Of a DNA stretch of 59,088 nt, positions 17,125-25,640 are shown one piece after another. The position numbers and the translations under genes are program-made. Where the stretch lies: assembly GCF_022524485.1 (NCBI RefSeq), contig NZ_JAKXMK010000050.1, forward strand, positions 1 to 59,088, given 5' to 3'. Each line of letters begins with the position of its first letter. The first letter of the stretch is position 1. Below the pieces are notes generated by a model. The model was not told where the DNA came from, made no database searches, and was given only the letters and a program-made list of their open reading frames with translations. The DNA is from Pseudonocardia alaniniphila. Its GTDB lineage: Bacteria; Actinomycetota; Actinomycetes; Mycobacteriales; Pseudonocardiaceae.

Positions 17125-18075
17125 ATGATCGTCGAAGCATCGGGGCTGTGCAAGGCCTACGGGTCCACCGTGGTCCTGGACGGGCTGGACCTGCAGGTGG
17201 AGGAGGGCTCTGTGCTCGCCCTGCTCGGCCCCAACGGGGCGGGGAAGACCACGACCGTCCGCATCCTCACCACGCTGTCGCGGCCGGACGGGGGCCGTGC
17301 GACGGTCGCAGGCCACGACGTCGTCCGCGAGGCGGCGAAGGTGCGCGCGGCGATCAGCCTCACCGGTCAGTACGCCGCCGTGGACAACGAGCAGACCGGC
17401 CGCGAGAACCTCGTCATGATCGGCAGGCTGATGCATCTCGGCCGGGCGGGAGCCCGCCGGCGCGCACTGGAGCTGATCGAACGGTTCGAGCTCGTCGAGG
17501 CGATGGACCGGCCGGTGAAGGGTTACTCCGGGGGCATGCGCCGCCGGCTCGACCTGGCGATGAGCCTTGTCGCCGCGCCGCGGGTGATCTTCCTGGACGA
17601 GCCCACCACGGGCCTCGACCCCACCAGCCGCAGCACGATGTGGGCAGCGATCACGGAGCTGGTGCGGGCCGGAACGACGATCGTCCTCACCACCCAGTAC
17701 CTCGAGGAGGCCGACCGGCTCGCCGATCGGATCGTGCTGCTCGACAAGGGGCGGGTAGCCGCCTCCGGCACCGCGGACGCACTGAAGGCACAGGTCGGAG
17801 GGGAGCGGGTGGACCTGCACTTCGACGACCCCATGGAGTTCGCCCGCGGCGCCGAGATGTTCGCCGGGCGCGGCGGCCCGACCGATCCGGAGCGACTCGT
17901 GCTGAGCGTCGCCTCCGACGGCAGCGCCGAGCACCTGCACCGGGTGCTGGACGAACTGCGCGGCGGGCGGATCGCGGTCGCGCGCGTGACCTCGCACCGG
18001 CCCACCCTCGACGACGTGTTCCTCGCGGTGACCGCCCCGGCCGGCGAGCAGGCCCGTGCCGCCGTCCCCGCCTGA
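17125..18075 (+). CDS. ABC transporter ATPase, DrrA-type drug exporter
   Basis: 316 residues. Walker A GPNGAGKTT, Q-loop region (TGQYAAVDNEQTGRENL), signature YSGGMRRRLDLAMSL, Walker B VIFLDEPTTGLDP and a switch-like QYLEEAD. The C-terminal extension ending HRPTLDDVFLAVTA is typical of DrrA-type daunorubicin-resistance ATPases. It energises efflux through the permease encoded 25 bases downstream. ATG 17125 follows AGAAGGAGG. Expression is probably controlled by the divergent TetR protein through two operators upstream. Confidence 0.92.
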   Translation: MIVEASGLCKAYGSTVVLDGLDLQVEEGSVLALLGPNGAGKTTTVRILTTLSRPDGGRATVAGHDVVREAAKVRAAISLTGQYAAVDNEQTGRENLVMIGRLMHLGRAGARRRALELIERFELVEAMDRPVKGYSGGMRRRLDLAMSLVAAPRVIFLDEPTTGLDPTSRSTMWAAITELVRAGTTIVLTTQYLEEADRLADRIVLLDKGRVAASGTADALKAQVGGERVDLHFDDPMEFARGAEMFAGRGGPTDPERLVLSVASDGSAEHLHRVLDELRGGRIAVARVTSHRPTLDDVFLAVTAPAGEQARAAVPA

Positions 18076-18100
18076 CCACCACCCCGATCGGAGGACCACC

Positions 18101-18922
18101 ATGACGACCACACCGACCATCACGACCGCCCCGGCCACGGCCCTGTCACCGGCCCACGGCGGAGTCACGAACGCGCTCAGCGACGCTTCGACCCTGATCG
18201 GGCGCAACGTGCGCCTGGCCCGGCGCAACCTCGACACCCTCATCGTGTCGATCGCCCTGCCGCTGCTGATGATGCTGCTGTTCGTCTACGTCTTCGGTGG
18301 GGCCATCGAGACCGGCACGGAGTACATCAACTACGTGGTGCCCGGGATCGTCCTGCTGTGCACGGGCTACGGCGCGGCGAACACCGCCATGTCGGTGGCC
18401 GCCGACCGCGCCAGCGGCATGGTCGACCGGTTGCGGTCGTTGCCGATCCGCAGCTCGGCGATGCTCACCGGGCACGTCACCGCCAGCGTCCTGCGCAACG
18501 CGGTCTCCACCACGATCGTCGTCCTGGCCGCGGTCGCCATGGGCTTCCGGCCCACCGGCTCGTTCACCGACTGGGTGCTCGCGGCCGGGCTGGTGCTGCT
18601 GTACGTGCTCGCGCTGTCCTGGGTCGCGGCAGGGATCGGGCTCATCGCGAAGAGCGTGGAGTCGGCGAGCGTGCTGGGTTTCGTGATGCTGTTCCTGCCC
18701 TACCTCAGCAGCGCGTTCGTGCCGACTGCGACGATGCCGTGGATTCTGCGGGCCGTCAGTGAGAACCAGCCGATAACGCCCGTCATCGAGACGGTCCGCG
18801 GCCTGCTCACCGGCACGCCGATCGGCGCGCAGGGGTGGGTGGCGCTCGCGTGGACGGTCGGCATCCTGGCTGTTGCCGCCACGGGCTCGACGTGGCTCTA
18901 CCGGCGCCGCAATCTCACGTGA
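18101..18922 (+). CDS. ABC-2 type permease, DrrB-type drug exporter
   Basis: 273 residues with about six membrane segments, typical of DrrB/ABC-2 permeases. It shows the family segment DTLIVSIALPLLMMLLFVYV near the first helix, YVVPGIVLL, RLRSLPIRSSAML, and SENQPITPVIETVRGLLTG near the end. It forms the membrane pore of the exporter with the ATPase just upstream. ATG 18101 has a strong ribosome binding site (GGAGG, 6 bases upstream). Substrate unknown; lipophilic antibiotics are usual for the family. Confidence 0.9.
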   Translation: MTTTPTITTAPATALSPAHGGVTNALSDASTLIGRNVRLARRNLDTLIVSIALPLLMMLLFVYVFGGAIETGTEYINYVVPGIVLLCTGYGAANTAMSVAADRASGMVDRLRSLPIRSSAMLTGHVTASVLRNAVSTTIVVLAAVAMGFRPTGSFTDWVLAAGLVLLYVLALSWVAAGIGLIAKSVESASVLGFVMLFLPYLSSAFVPTATMPWILRAVSENQPITPVIETVRGLLTGTPIGAQGWVALAWTVGILAVAATGSTWLYRRRNLT

Positions 18923-18971
18923 CCGGATACCGGACGGGCGGCGCGAACACGTGGTGCTCTGCACAAGTACC

Positions 18972-18993
18972 TCTCAGGCGCGTCTCAGACGCG
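18972..18993 (+). promoter_or_regulatory. Tandem 11-bp direct repeat before mprA (response-regulator box)
   Basis: TCTCAGGCGCG (18972-18982) is followed directly by TCTCAGACGCG (18983-18993), 10 of 11 bases identical. One helical turn per repeat is the usual geometry for OmpR-family regulators, and MprA in M. tuberculosis binds paired direct repeats in its own promoter. Autoregulation by the gene 18 bases downstream is the likely role. Confidence 0.6.
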
Positions 18994-19010
18994 CAGGTCA
19001 CACTGGCTGC

Positions 19011-19709
19011 ATGCGCATCCTCGTTGTCGACGACGACCGGGCCGTCCGCGACTCGCTGCGCCGCTCGCTCGCGTTCAACGGCTACCAGGTCGAGCTTGCG
19101 AACGACGGGCAGGCCGCGCTCGACGCAGTGCTCGCACAACGCCCGGACGCGATGGTGCTCGACGTGATGATGCCTCGCCTGGACGGCCTGGAGGTGTGCC
19201 GTCGCCTGCGGGGAGGCGGGGACGACCTGCCGATCCTCGTGCTCACCGCGCGCGACGCCGTCTCGGACCGGGTGGCCGGGCTCGACGCCGGCGCCGACGA
19301 CTACCTGCCCAAGCCGTTCGCGCTGGAGGAGCTTCTCGCGCGGCTGCGCGCGCTGCTGCGCCGCCGCACGCCCGAGGAGCTCGCCCTCGCCGACGGGCAC
19401 GGCAAGACGCTGGAGTTCTCCGACCTGAGCCTCGATCAGGACACCCGCGAGGTTCGTCGTGGAGACCGGTCGATCAGCCTCACCCGCACCGAGTTCTCCC
19501 TGCTGGAACTGCTGCTCGCCCATCCGCGCCGGGTGCTCACCCGCGCCCAGATCCTCGAGCAGGTCTGGGGGTACGACTTCCCGACCACCGGCAACGCGCT
19601 CGAGGTCTACATCGGCTACCTGCGCCGCAAGACGGAGGCGGACGGGGAGCACCGGCTGATCCACACCGTGCGGGGCGTCGGATACGTCCTACGTGACACG
19701 CCGCCGTGA
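19011..19709 (+). CDS. mprA: Response regulator MprA
   Basis: 232 residues. The receiver domain has acidic residues VVDDD near the N-terminus, phosphoacceptor Asp51 (LDVMMP) and Lys101 (LPKPF). The C-terminal OmpR-type winged helix reads LTRTEFSLLELLLAHPRRVL to IHTVRGVGYVLR. It is followed by a MprB-like kinase (4-base overlap) and a PepD-like protease, the same order as mycobacterial mprA-mprB-pepD, which handles envelope stress. Start ATG 19011 has no strong ribosome binding site. The direct repeats upstream suggest autoregulation. Confidence 0.87.
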   Translation: MRILVVDDDRAVRDSLRRSLAFNGYQVELANDGQAALDAVLAQRPDAMVLDVMMPRLDGLEVCRRLRGGGDDLPILVLTARDAVSDRVAGLDAGADDYLPKPFALEELLARLRALLRRRTPEELALADGHGKTLEFSDLSLDQDTREVRRGDRSISLTRTEFSLLELLLAHPRRVLTRAQILEQVWGYDFPTTGNALEVYIGYLRRKTEADGEHRLIHTVRGVGYVLRDTPP

Positions 19710-21262
19710 GGCCAGGCATCGCGACGGTCGGTGAGCGCGCGCGGGCGTACTTCCTCGCGCTGAGCGACCGCGCACGGCCGCGCCATGCGGACCCCCGTCC
19801 GCCCGCCGAACAGCACGCGGTCGCGAACGCCCCCACCGCCCCGATGCGCCATGGCCGTCCGGACGGATCGGTCCCGCGCATCGCCGCGCTCGACCAGGTG
19901 TCATTGCGCGCTCGCATCGGGATCCTGGCCGCGCTGGTGGCCGCGCTCGCAGTGGTGCTGGTGTCGATCGCGGCATTCGTGACGGTACGCGCCAACATCC
20001 TCGAGACCCTCGACGCCAACCTGCTGCAGCGCGCCTCCGCCGCCGCCCAGAGCGAGCTGGCCGACCCCCGGCAGCTGGCCACCATCCCCACCGAGGTGCT
20101 CGGCGCCGGCGACATCCGGCTCGCCCTCCTGCTCTCCGACGGACGGGCGAGCTCCGCGGAGGGCCAGGCATCGGCACCACCGCTCGGGGTCGACGAACTG
20201 GCGGTCGCGCAGGGCGTCGAGACATCCTCCGCCCGCACGGCGTCCGAGGACGGGATCCAGTACCGCGTAGTGGCCGTGCAGGCAGGGCCGGGGCAGGCCC
20301 TGGTGATCGCGCAGCGGCTCGACTCCACCCAGCAGGTGCTCACCAAGCTCGGCGTGGCCCTGCCGATAGTCGGCGGGATCGGTGTGGTGCTCGCCGCCTT
20401 CGCGGGCTTCTTCATCGCCAGGGCCGGGCTGCGGCCCGTGGACCGGCTCACCGCCGCCACCGAGCGGGTGGCCGCTACTGGCGAGCTGCGGCCGATCCCC
20501 GTCGAGGGTTCCGACGAGCTGGCCCGGCTCACCCGCAGCTTCAACGACATGCTCGGCGCGCTCGCCGCGTCCCAGGAACAGCAACGCCGCCTCGTCGCCG
20601 ATGCCGGCCACGAGCTGCGCACACCGCTGACCTCGATGCGCACCAACCTCGAACTGCTCGCGGCAGCCAGCAGGCCCGGTGCACCCACGCTCCCCGACTC
20701 CGATCGCGCGGAGATCCTCGAGGACGTGCAGGCGCAGGTGGCCGAGCTGTCCACGCTCGTCGGCGACCTCGTGGAACTGGCCCGCGACGACGTTCCCCTC
20801 GTGGTGCACGAGCCGCTGGAGCTGACCGACGTGGTGCTCCGCGCGCTGGAGAGAGCCCGGCGGCGGGCCGGGGACGTCGAGTTCGTGCCGATGCTCGTGC
20901 CGTGGACGCTCGTGGGCGACTCGACCGCGCTCGAACGCGCCGTGCTCAACCTGCTCGACAACGCCGCGAAGTGGAGCCCGCCCGGGGGCCGGGTGCGGGT
21001 GCAGATGCGTCCGCTCGACGAGTGGTGGATCCTGCTCGAGGTCGCGGACGCCGGGCCCGGCATCGCCGAGGAGGACCTGCCCCGGGTCTTCGACCGCTTC
21101 TACCGCGCGGCCACGTCCCGCACGATGCCCGGCTCGGGCCTCGGCCTGGCGATCGTCCGCCAGGTGGCGGTACGGCACGGCGGCGCCGTGTGGGCCGGAC
21201 GCGCCCCGGAAGGTGGAGCCCTGCTGGCGGTACGCCTGCCGGGGCGCCAACCACGCTTCTGA
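19706..21262 (+). CDS. mprB: Sensor histidine kinase MprB
   Basis: About 518 residues. A cytoplasmic lead of about 65 residues, a membrane segment (about 70-95), an extracytoplasmic sensor of about 120 residues, a second membrane segment (about 215-237), HAMP, the H-box DAGHELRTPL with His302, and a GHKL ATPase domain (LLDNAAKWSPPG, VADAGPGI, GSGLGLAIV). The GTG start overlaps the mprA stop (GTGA), implying translational coupling; if not used, an ATG at 19844 would shorten the lead. Phosphorylates MprA in the known system. Confidence 0.87.
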   Translation: MRPGIATVGERARAYFLALSDRARPRHADPRPPAEQHAVANAPTAPMRHGRPDGSVPRIAALDQVSLRARIGILAALVAALAVVLVSIAAFVTVRANILETLDANLLQRASAAAQSELADPRQLATIPTEVLGAGDIRLALLLSDGRASSAEGQASAPPLGVDELAVAQGVETSSARTASEDGIQYRVVAVQAGPGQALVIAQRLDSTQQVLTKLGVALPIVGGIGVVLAAFAGFFIARAGLRPVDRLTAATERVAATGELRPIPVEGSDELARLTRSFNDMLGALAASQEQQRRLVADAGHELRTPLTSMRTNLELLAAASRPGAPTLPDSDRAEILEDVQAQVAELSTLVGDLVELARDDVPLVVHEPLELTDVVLRALERARRRAGDVEFVPMLVPWTLVGDSTALERAVLNLLDNAAKWSPPGGRVRVQMRPLDEWWILLEVADAGPGIAEEDLPRVFDRFYRAATSRTMPGSGLGLAIVRQVAVRHGGAVWAGRAPEGGALLAVRLPGRQPRF

Positions 21263-21346
21263 CGCCCTCACCCGCTCGGCGATCCCCCCGGCTGCCTCTT
21301 AGGCTCGACCGTCACGAACTCGGACCTCTCGGACACGGTGGAAGCA

Positions 21347-22591
21347 ATGGCGAACGAGAACCCCGACCCCCACGCGACGCCCCCTGGGCCGCATGATCGC
21401 GTGCCGCCGGCCGGGGTGGGCGGTTACGGCGGAGGGCCCACCTACCACGGTGACCCCTACACCGATCCCTACCGCACGGTCGGCTACGCCGCAGGAAACG
21501 GGCCCGGCTACCCGCCGCCGTCACCGCCACCGCGCCGGTGGGGGACCGGCCGGCTGGTGGCGATCGGCCTGGCCGGGGTGTTGCTCGCCGGAGGTGTCGG
21601 GGGATCCGTCGGTTACTCGCTCGCCGAGAGCAGGCAGACCAGCGGTTCCAGCGGTGTGCTCGGTGCCCCCCTCCCGGAGGTCGCGGACAACGCGCTGCCG
21701 ATGGGCCCGGTGGAGGCCGTCGCCGAACGCGTGCTGCCGAGCGTGGTCCAGCTGCGCGTGGAGGGCGCCGGTTCGAGCGGTGAGGGCTCGGCGATGGTCC
21801 TGAGCGCCGACGGGCTGCTGCTCACCAACAACCACGTCGTGGAACCGGCGGCGAACCGGGGCCGGGTCACCGCCGTGTTCCAGAACGGCGCCACCGCGCA
21901 GGCCGCGATCGTCGGCCGCGACCCCAGCTCCGACCTCGCACTGATCCGGGCCCAGGGCGTCAACGGGCTCACCACCGTCGAGCTGGGCAACTCCGACTCC
22001 GTGCGTGTCGGCCAGCAGGTGGTGGCGTTCGGTTCGCCGCTCGGGCTGGGCGGCACGGTGACCACCGGCATCATCAGCGCGCTCAACCGTCCCGTGAGCG
22101 TGGGCGGTGACCAGGCCGCCAGCGAGGCGACGGTGCTGAACGCGCTGCAGACCGACGCCGCGATCAACCCCGGCAACTCCGGTGGCCCGCTGGTGGACAT
22201 GCAGGGCCGCGTGATCGGGATCAACTCGGCGATCGCCACCACGGGAGAGCAGGGCGGATCGATCGGCGTCGGCTTCTCCGTGCCGATCAACCAGGCCAAG
22301 AGGGTGGCCGAGGAGCTCGAACGCACCGGCAAGGCCTCCCGCGCGGTCCTGGGCGTGAACGTCAGCAACGACCCGCAGGTGTCGGGGGCCCGCATCCAGG
22401 GCGTGGCGCCGGGCAGTGCCGCCGAAATCGCCGGTATCAAGGCCGGTGACCTGGTCATCGGCTTCAACGGCCAGCGCATTCTGGCGGGCGACGGGCTGCA
22501 GGCCGCGGTACGGTCGCGCGCACCGGGTGAGGTGGTCGAGATCCAACTCGCCGATCGGTCGGTCTCCGTGACACTCGGCGCGGCGTCCTGA
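21347..22591 (+). CDS. pepD: HtrA/DegP-type serine protease PepD
   Basis: 414 residues. A proline/glycine/tyrosine-rich cytoplasmic lead, one membrane segment near residues 70-95, a trypsin-like domain with His163 (TNNHVV), Asp196 (SSDLAL) and Ser278 (GNSGGPL), then one PDZ domain (LGVNVSNDPQ to EVVEIQLADRSV). It is an extracytoplasmic quality-control protease. Its place after mprAB matches mycobacteria, where PepD is both a target and a modulator of MprAB signalling. ATG 21347 follows GGTGGAAG; a GTG at 21338 is also in frame. Confidence 0.9.
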   Translation: MANENPDPHATPPGPHDRVPPAGVGGYGGGPTYHGDPYTDPYRTVGYAAGNGPGYPPPSPPPRRWGTGRLVAIGLAGVLLAGGVGGSVGYSLAESRQTSGSSGVLGAPLPEVADNALPMGPVEAVAERVLPSVVQLRVEGAGSSGEGSAMVLSADGLLLTNNHVVEPAANRGRVTAVFQNGATAQAAIVGRDPSSDLALIRAQGVNGLTTVELGNSDSVRVGQQVVAFGSPLGLGGTVTTGIISALNRPVSVGGDQAASEATVLNALQTDAAINPGNSGGPLVDMQGRVIGINSAIATTGEQGGSIGVGFSVPINQAKRVAEELERTGKASRAVLGVNVSNDPQVSGARIQGVAPGSAAEIAGIKAGDLVIGFNGQRILAGDGLQAAVRSRAPGEVVEIQLADRSVSVTLGAAS

Positions 22592-22700
22592 CAGTGACCG
22601 CTCATGTGCTCGCAGTGGTTGACGAGACCCATGCGGGGATGATTCCGTTCCGGAAGTCCCGCCTGCGGTGCCCCGCAGCCGGGACAAGTGGATCGCGTCG

Positions 22701-22729
22701 GCGCCGGCACCCCCTCCCAGCGCCGGCGC
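22701..22729 (+). terminator. GC hairpin after pepD
   Basis: GCGCCGGC (22701-22708) pairs with GCCGGCGC (22722-22729) around a 13-base loop, 110 bases after the pepD stop and before the next two-component pair. There is no T tract, so termination is plausible but unproven. It would insulate mprAB-pepD from the downstream system. Confidence 0.4.
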
Positions 22730-22827
22730 GATTCAGGAACCGGTGACGCTTACCGATCGGTGACGTCCTTCGCGTCGTCGTCCGCGGCCTGCTCGCGCGG
22801 TTAGCCTCGTAGTGTGCGGGGACTCAC

Positions 22828-23538
22828 GTGACCGACCAGCCGCTCGCCCTCGTCGTCGACGACGACGTGATGGTGCGGGACGTAGTGACGCGCTACCTGG
22901 ACCGCTCGGGCTATCAGGTCCAGGTAGCAGGCGACGGCGAGCAGGCCATGCATGCCGTCGCCGGGCGCGTCCCCGACATCGTGATCCTCGATCTCATGCT
23001 GCCTCGCCTCGGCGGTCTGGAGGTCTGCAGGCGACTCCGCAGCGAGTCGGCCGACCTGCCCATCGTGATGCTCACCGCGCTCGGTGAGGAGGAGGATCGG
23101 GTGCTCGGCCTGGAGCTGGGTGCCGACGACTACGTCACCAAGCCGTTCAGCCCGCGGGAGCTGGTGCTGCGGGTCGCGTCGGTGCTGCGCCGGTCGCGCG
23201 AAGTGCCTGCTGCGCGTGAGGCGGAAACCGCGCACGTCACGGACGGCGACCTGCGCGTGGACGTCCTGGGCAGACGCGCCTCCCTGGGTGACCGCGCGCT
23301 CGCGCTCACCGTGCGGGAGTTCGACCTGCTGGCGTTCCTCGTGCGTCGGCCGGGCCAGGTCTTCACGCGGGCCGAGCTGCTGGAGCAGGTCTGGGGCTGG
23401 AACTTCGGCGACCAGTCCACGGTCACCGTCCACGTGCGCAGGCTGCGGGAGAAGATCGAGGCCAACCCCACGAAACCGACGCGAATCGCCACCGTCTGGG
23501 GGGTCGGCTACCGCTACGACGGGCACAGCTCCCCGTGA
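22828..23538 (+). CDS. OmpR/PhoB-family response regulator
   Basis: 236 residues. Receiver with VVDDD, phosphoacceptor Asp55 (LDLMLP) and Lys in VTKPFSPREL; OmpR-type DNA-binding domain from LTVREFDLLAFLVRRPGQVF to VWGVGYRYD. It is a second complete two-component system placed directly after mprA-mprB-pepD and before moaB2, a place not occupied this way in M. tuberculosis. The GTG start has GGGGA upstream; the kinase gene overlaps its stop by four bases. Signal and targets unknown. Confidence 0.88.
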   Translation: MTDQPLALVVDDDVMVRDVVTRYLDRSGYQVQVAGDGEQAMHAVAGRVPDIVILDLMLPRLGGLEVCRRLRSESADLPIVMLTALGEEEDRVLGLELGADDYVTKPFSPRELVLRVASVLRRSREVPAAREAETAHVTDGDLRVDVLGRRASLGDRALALTVREFDLLAFLVRRPGQVFTRAELLEQVWGWNFGDQSTVTVHVRRLREKIEANPTKPTRIATVWGVGYRYDGHSSP

Positions 23539-24563
23539 ACGAGCAACCCCACGTCGTGGTGGCGGTGGCGCTGGCGTTCTCGGTGCCGGTCGCCGCCCTC
23601 GGTGCGGTGGTGCTGCACCGGATGCGCCGTCGCTCGATCACCGCAGCGGTCACGGTGCTCGTGCTGGTACCCGTGCTCGCCGCGCTGGTGGGCGTGATCG
23701 GCGTCAGCGGCTTCATGTACACCCCGTTGCTCGCGGGCGCCGTCGTCGTGTGCGCGGCAGTCGCCGTCGTCACCGTGCCCGCGGCGATGATGCTCGGACG
23801 GGGCATCGCGAGCGACGTCATGTGGTTGCACGAGGCGCGTGACGCCGAGCGGACGGCCGAGGCCTCCCGCCGCGAGCTGGTGGCCTGGATCAGCCACGAC
23901 CTGCGCACCCCGCTCGCCGGGATCCGCGCGATGAGCGAGGCGCTCGCCGACGGCGTGGTCGCCGAGCCCGACGAGGTCGCCGACTATGCCCGGCGGATCC
24001 GTGGGGAGACCGTGCGCCTGTCCGGGATGGTGGACGACCTGTTCCAGCTGTCCCGGATCACCTCAGGTGCGCTCCAGCTGACGCTGTCCGCCGTGCCGCT
24101 GCACGACGTGGTGTCCGAGGCCGTGGCCGTCGAAGGGGTCGCCGCTGCCCGCAAGGGTGTCGTGGTGCGGGCCGATGTGCACGGCAGCTGGCCCGTGGTG
24201 CGGGGCAGCGACCCCGAGCTCGCACGGGTGGTGCGCAACCTGCTCTCCAACGCGATCCGGCACACGCCGCCCGACGGCTCCGTCGTCGTCGTGGCCGGTG
24301 TGTCGGGCGACAAGGCGTGGCTGCGAGTCGACGACGCCTGCGGCGGGATCCCCGAGGAGGACCTGGACCGCGTCTTCGACGTCGCGTTCCGCGGGGTGAC
24401 GGCCCGCACTCCCGAGGAGCGCTCCGGCGGGGGGCTCGGGCTCGCGATCGCCCGCGGGCTCGTCAAAGCGCACGACGGTGACATCCAAGCCTGCAACCAC
24501 GGGCCGGGCTGCCGGTTCGAGGTGTCCCTGCCGCTGGCGACCACGGCCGGCGCCGAGAGCTGA
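23535..24563 (+). CDS. Sensor histidine kinase, partner of the upstream regulator
   Basis: 342 residues. Two or three membrane segments within the first 90 residues with very little extracytoplasmic sequence between them, so it may sense the membrane itself. No clear HAMP is visible; a short linker leads to the H-box AWISHDLRTPLAG (His121) and a GHKL domain (LLSNAIRHTPPDG, DDACGGI, GGGLGLAIARGL). The GTG start overlaps the stop of the response regulator (GTGA), indicating coupling. The substitution DDACGGI for the usual DxGxGI is notable but still offers Gly residues. Confidence 0.85.
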   Translation: MNEQPHVVVAVALAFSVPVAALGAVVLHRMRRRSITAAVTVLVLVPVLAALVGVIGVSGFMYTPLLAGAVVVCAAVAVVTVPAAMMLGRGIASDVMWLHEARDAERTAEASRRELVAWISHDLRTPLAGIRAMSEALADGVVAEPDEVADYARRIRGETVRLSGMVDDLFQLSRITSGALQLTLSAVPLHDVVSEAVAVEGVAAARKGVVVRADVHGSWPVVRGSDPELARVVRNLLSNAIRHTPPDGSVVVVAGVSGDKAWLRVDDACGGIPEEDLDRVFDVAFRGVTARTPEERSGGGLGLAIARGLVKAHDGDIQACNHGPGCRFEVSLPLATTAGAES

Positions 24564-24650
24564 GCGGCGTCGCAGGGTCAGTCGCCGTTCCCGGTCGGTA
24601 AGCAGAAGGGGTGCCATGGCGGCCCGGTCCGCCCCGCTACGGTGAGCGCC

Positions 24651-25145
24651 ATGGAGATGGCACCGCCCCAGATCGGACGAGCTCTCGTAGTGGTCGTGGA
24701 CGACCGGGTGAGCCACGGGGAACGCGAGGATGCCATCGGACCTCTCGTCACGGAGTTGCTCGAGGAGGCCAAGCTGGTCGTCGACGCGGTGGTCGTGGTT
24801 CCCGGCGACCCGGTGGCGATCCGCAACGCTCTCAACACCGCAGTGATCGGTGGAGTCGACCTCGTGGTCACCGTGGGAGGCACCGGTGTCTCGCCGCGCG
24901 ACGTCACCGCCGACGCGACCGCAGGAGTGCTCGACCGCCCGATCCCGGGCATCGCCGAGGCCATCCGCGCCTCCGGGCTCGCGGCGGGCGCGGTGGATGC
25001 CGGTCTGTCCCGTGGGCTCGTCGGGGTGTCGGGCAGCACGCTCGTGGTGAACCTCGCGCCCTCCCGTGCAGCTGTCCGGGACGGTATGGCCACCCTTACG
25101 CCGCTGGTCGGGCACGTGATCTCGGAGCTGTCCGGGCTCGACTGA
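24651..25145 (+). CDS. moaB2: MogA/MoaB-family molybdopterin adenylyltransferase-like protein
   Basis: 164 residues of the MPT-binding fold. Key segments are VTVGGTGVSPRDVT and SRGLVGVSGSTLVVNLAPSR. Family members adenylylate molybdopterin; the mycobacterial MoaB2 in the same place (after pepD) is the closest named relative. ATG 24651 is chosen because a -10-like TACGGT at 24638-24643 leaves seven bases to that ATG, pointing to a leaderless mRNA; an in-frame GTG at 24642 would lie inside the -10 box. Confidence 0.85.
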   Translation: MEMAPPQIGRALVVVVDDRVSHGEREDAIGPLVTELLEEAKLVVDAVVVVPGDPVAIRNALNTAVIGGVDLVVTVGGTGVSPRDVTADATAGVLDRPIPGIAEAIRASGLAAGAVDAGLSRGLVGVSGSTLVVNLAPSRAAVRDGMATLTPLVGHVISELSGLD

Positions 25146-25169
25146 GCGCTCGGCCCGGCAGGCCGCAGG

Positions 25170-25604
25170 TCAGCGCGTCGGGCCAGGGATGGTGCCTGGG
25201 CCGGGACCGCCGGGCCTGGTCGTGCCGGGCTCATCCGGCTTGGTGGTGTCAGGTGTGGTGGTCGCCGGGGGCACCGGCCCTCCCGCCGCGGACGCCGGCG
25301 GTGCGCTCGGTGTGGCGCTGCCGGGCGCTGCGGTGCCCGGGGTGCGGTCGAGCGTGTGGCTCAGCTTGGTGCTGGCACCCTCGATCTTGTCGTGGTACTT
25401 GCCGCCGGTGGCCTTGTCCACCCGCGCCGCGGTGCTCTCGACGGCCCTACCGGCCATATCGGCCGCGCGGTCGAGGTAGCCCGGGGTCTTCTCCCGGGCC
25501 ACACCCGAGAACTCGGCCACCTTGGTGGCAGCCCGCTCCCCGAACAGCTCCAGCTTCCCGAACAAGCGGTCAGCGAACTCCTTGGCCTTCTCCGTGAGTC
25601 CCAT
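25170..25604 (-). CDS. Rv0909-like antitoxin-family protein with Pro/Thr-rich tail
   Basis: 144 residues. The N-terminal half is helical and amphipathic (MGLTEKAKEFADRLFGKLEL) and includes TGGKYHDKIEGAS, a hallmark of the small MT0933/Rv0909-type family annotated as antitoxins. The C-terminal 60 residues are low-complexity Pro/Thr/Gly. No toxin gene is adjacent, so the antitoxin label is only a family name. GACTAT at 25611-25616 (minus strand) lies six bases before the ATG, consistent with a leaderless start. It is divergent from the small gene at 25641. Confidence 0.6.
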   Translation of the reverse strand: MGLTEKAKEFADRLFGKLELFGERAATKVAEFSGVAREKTPGYLDRAADMAGRAVESTAARVDKATGGKYHDKIEGASTKLSHTLDRTPGTAAPGSATPSAPPASAAGGPVPPATTTPDTTKPDEPGTTRPGGPGPGTIPGPTR

Positions 25605-25640
25605 CGCCCCATAGTCGCACCAGACATGCAGGATGGCGGG

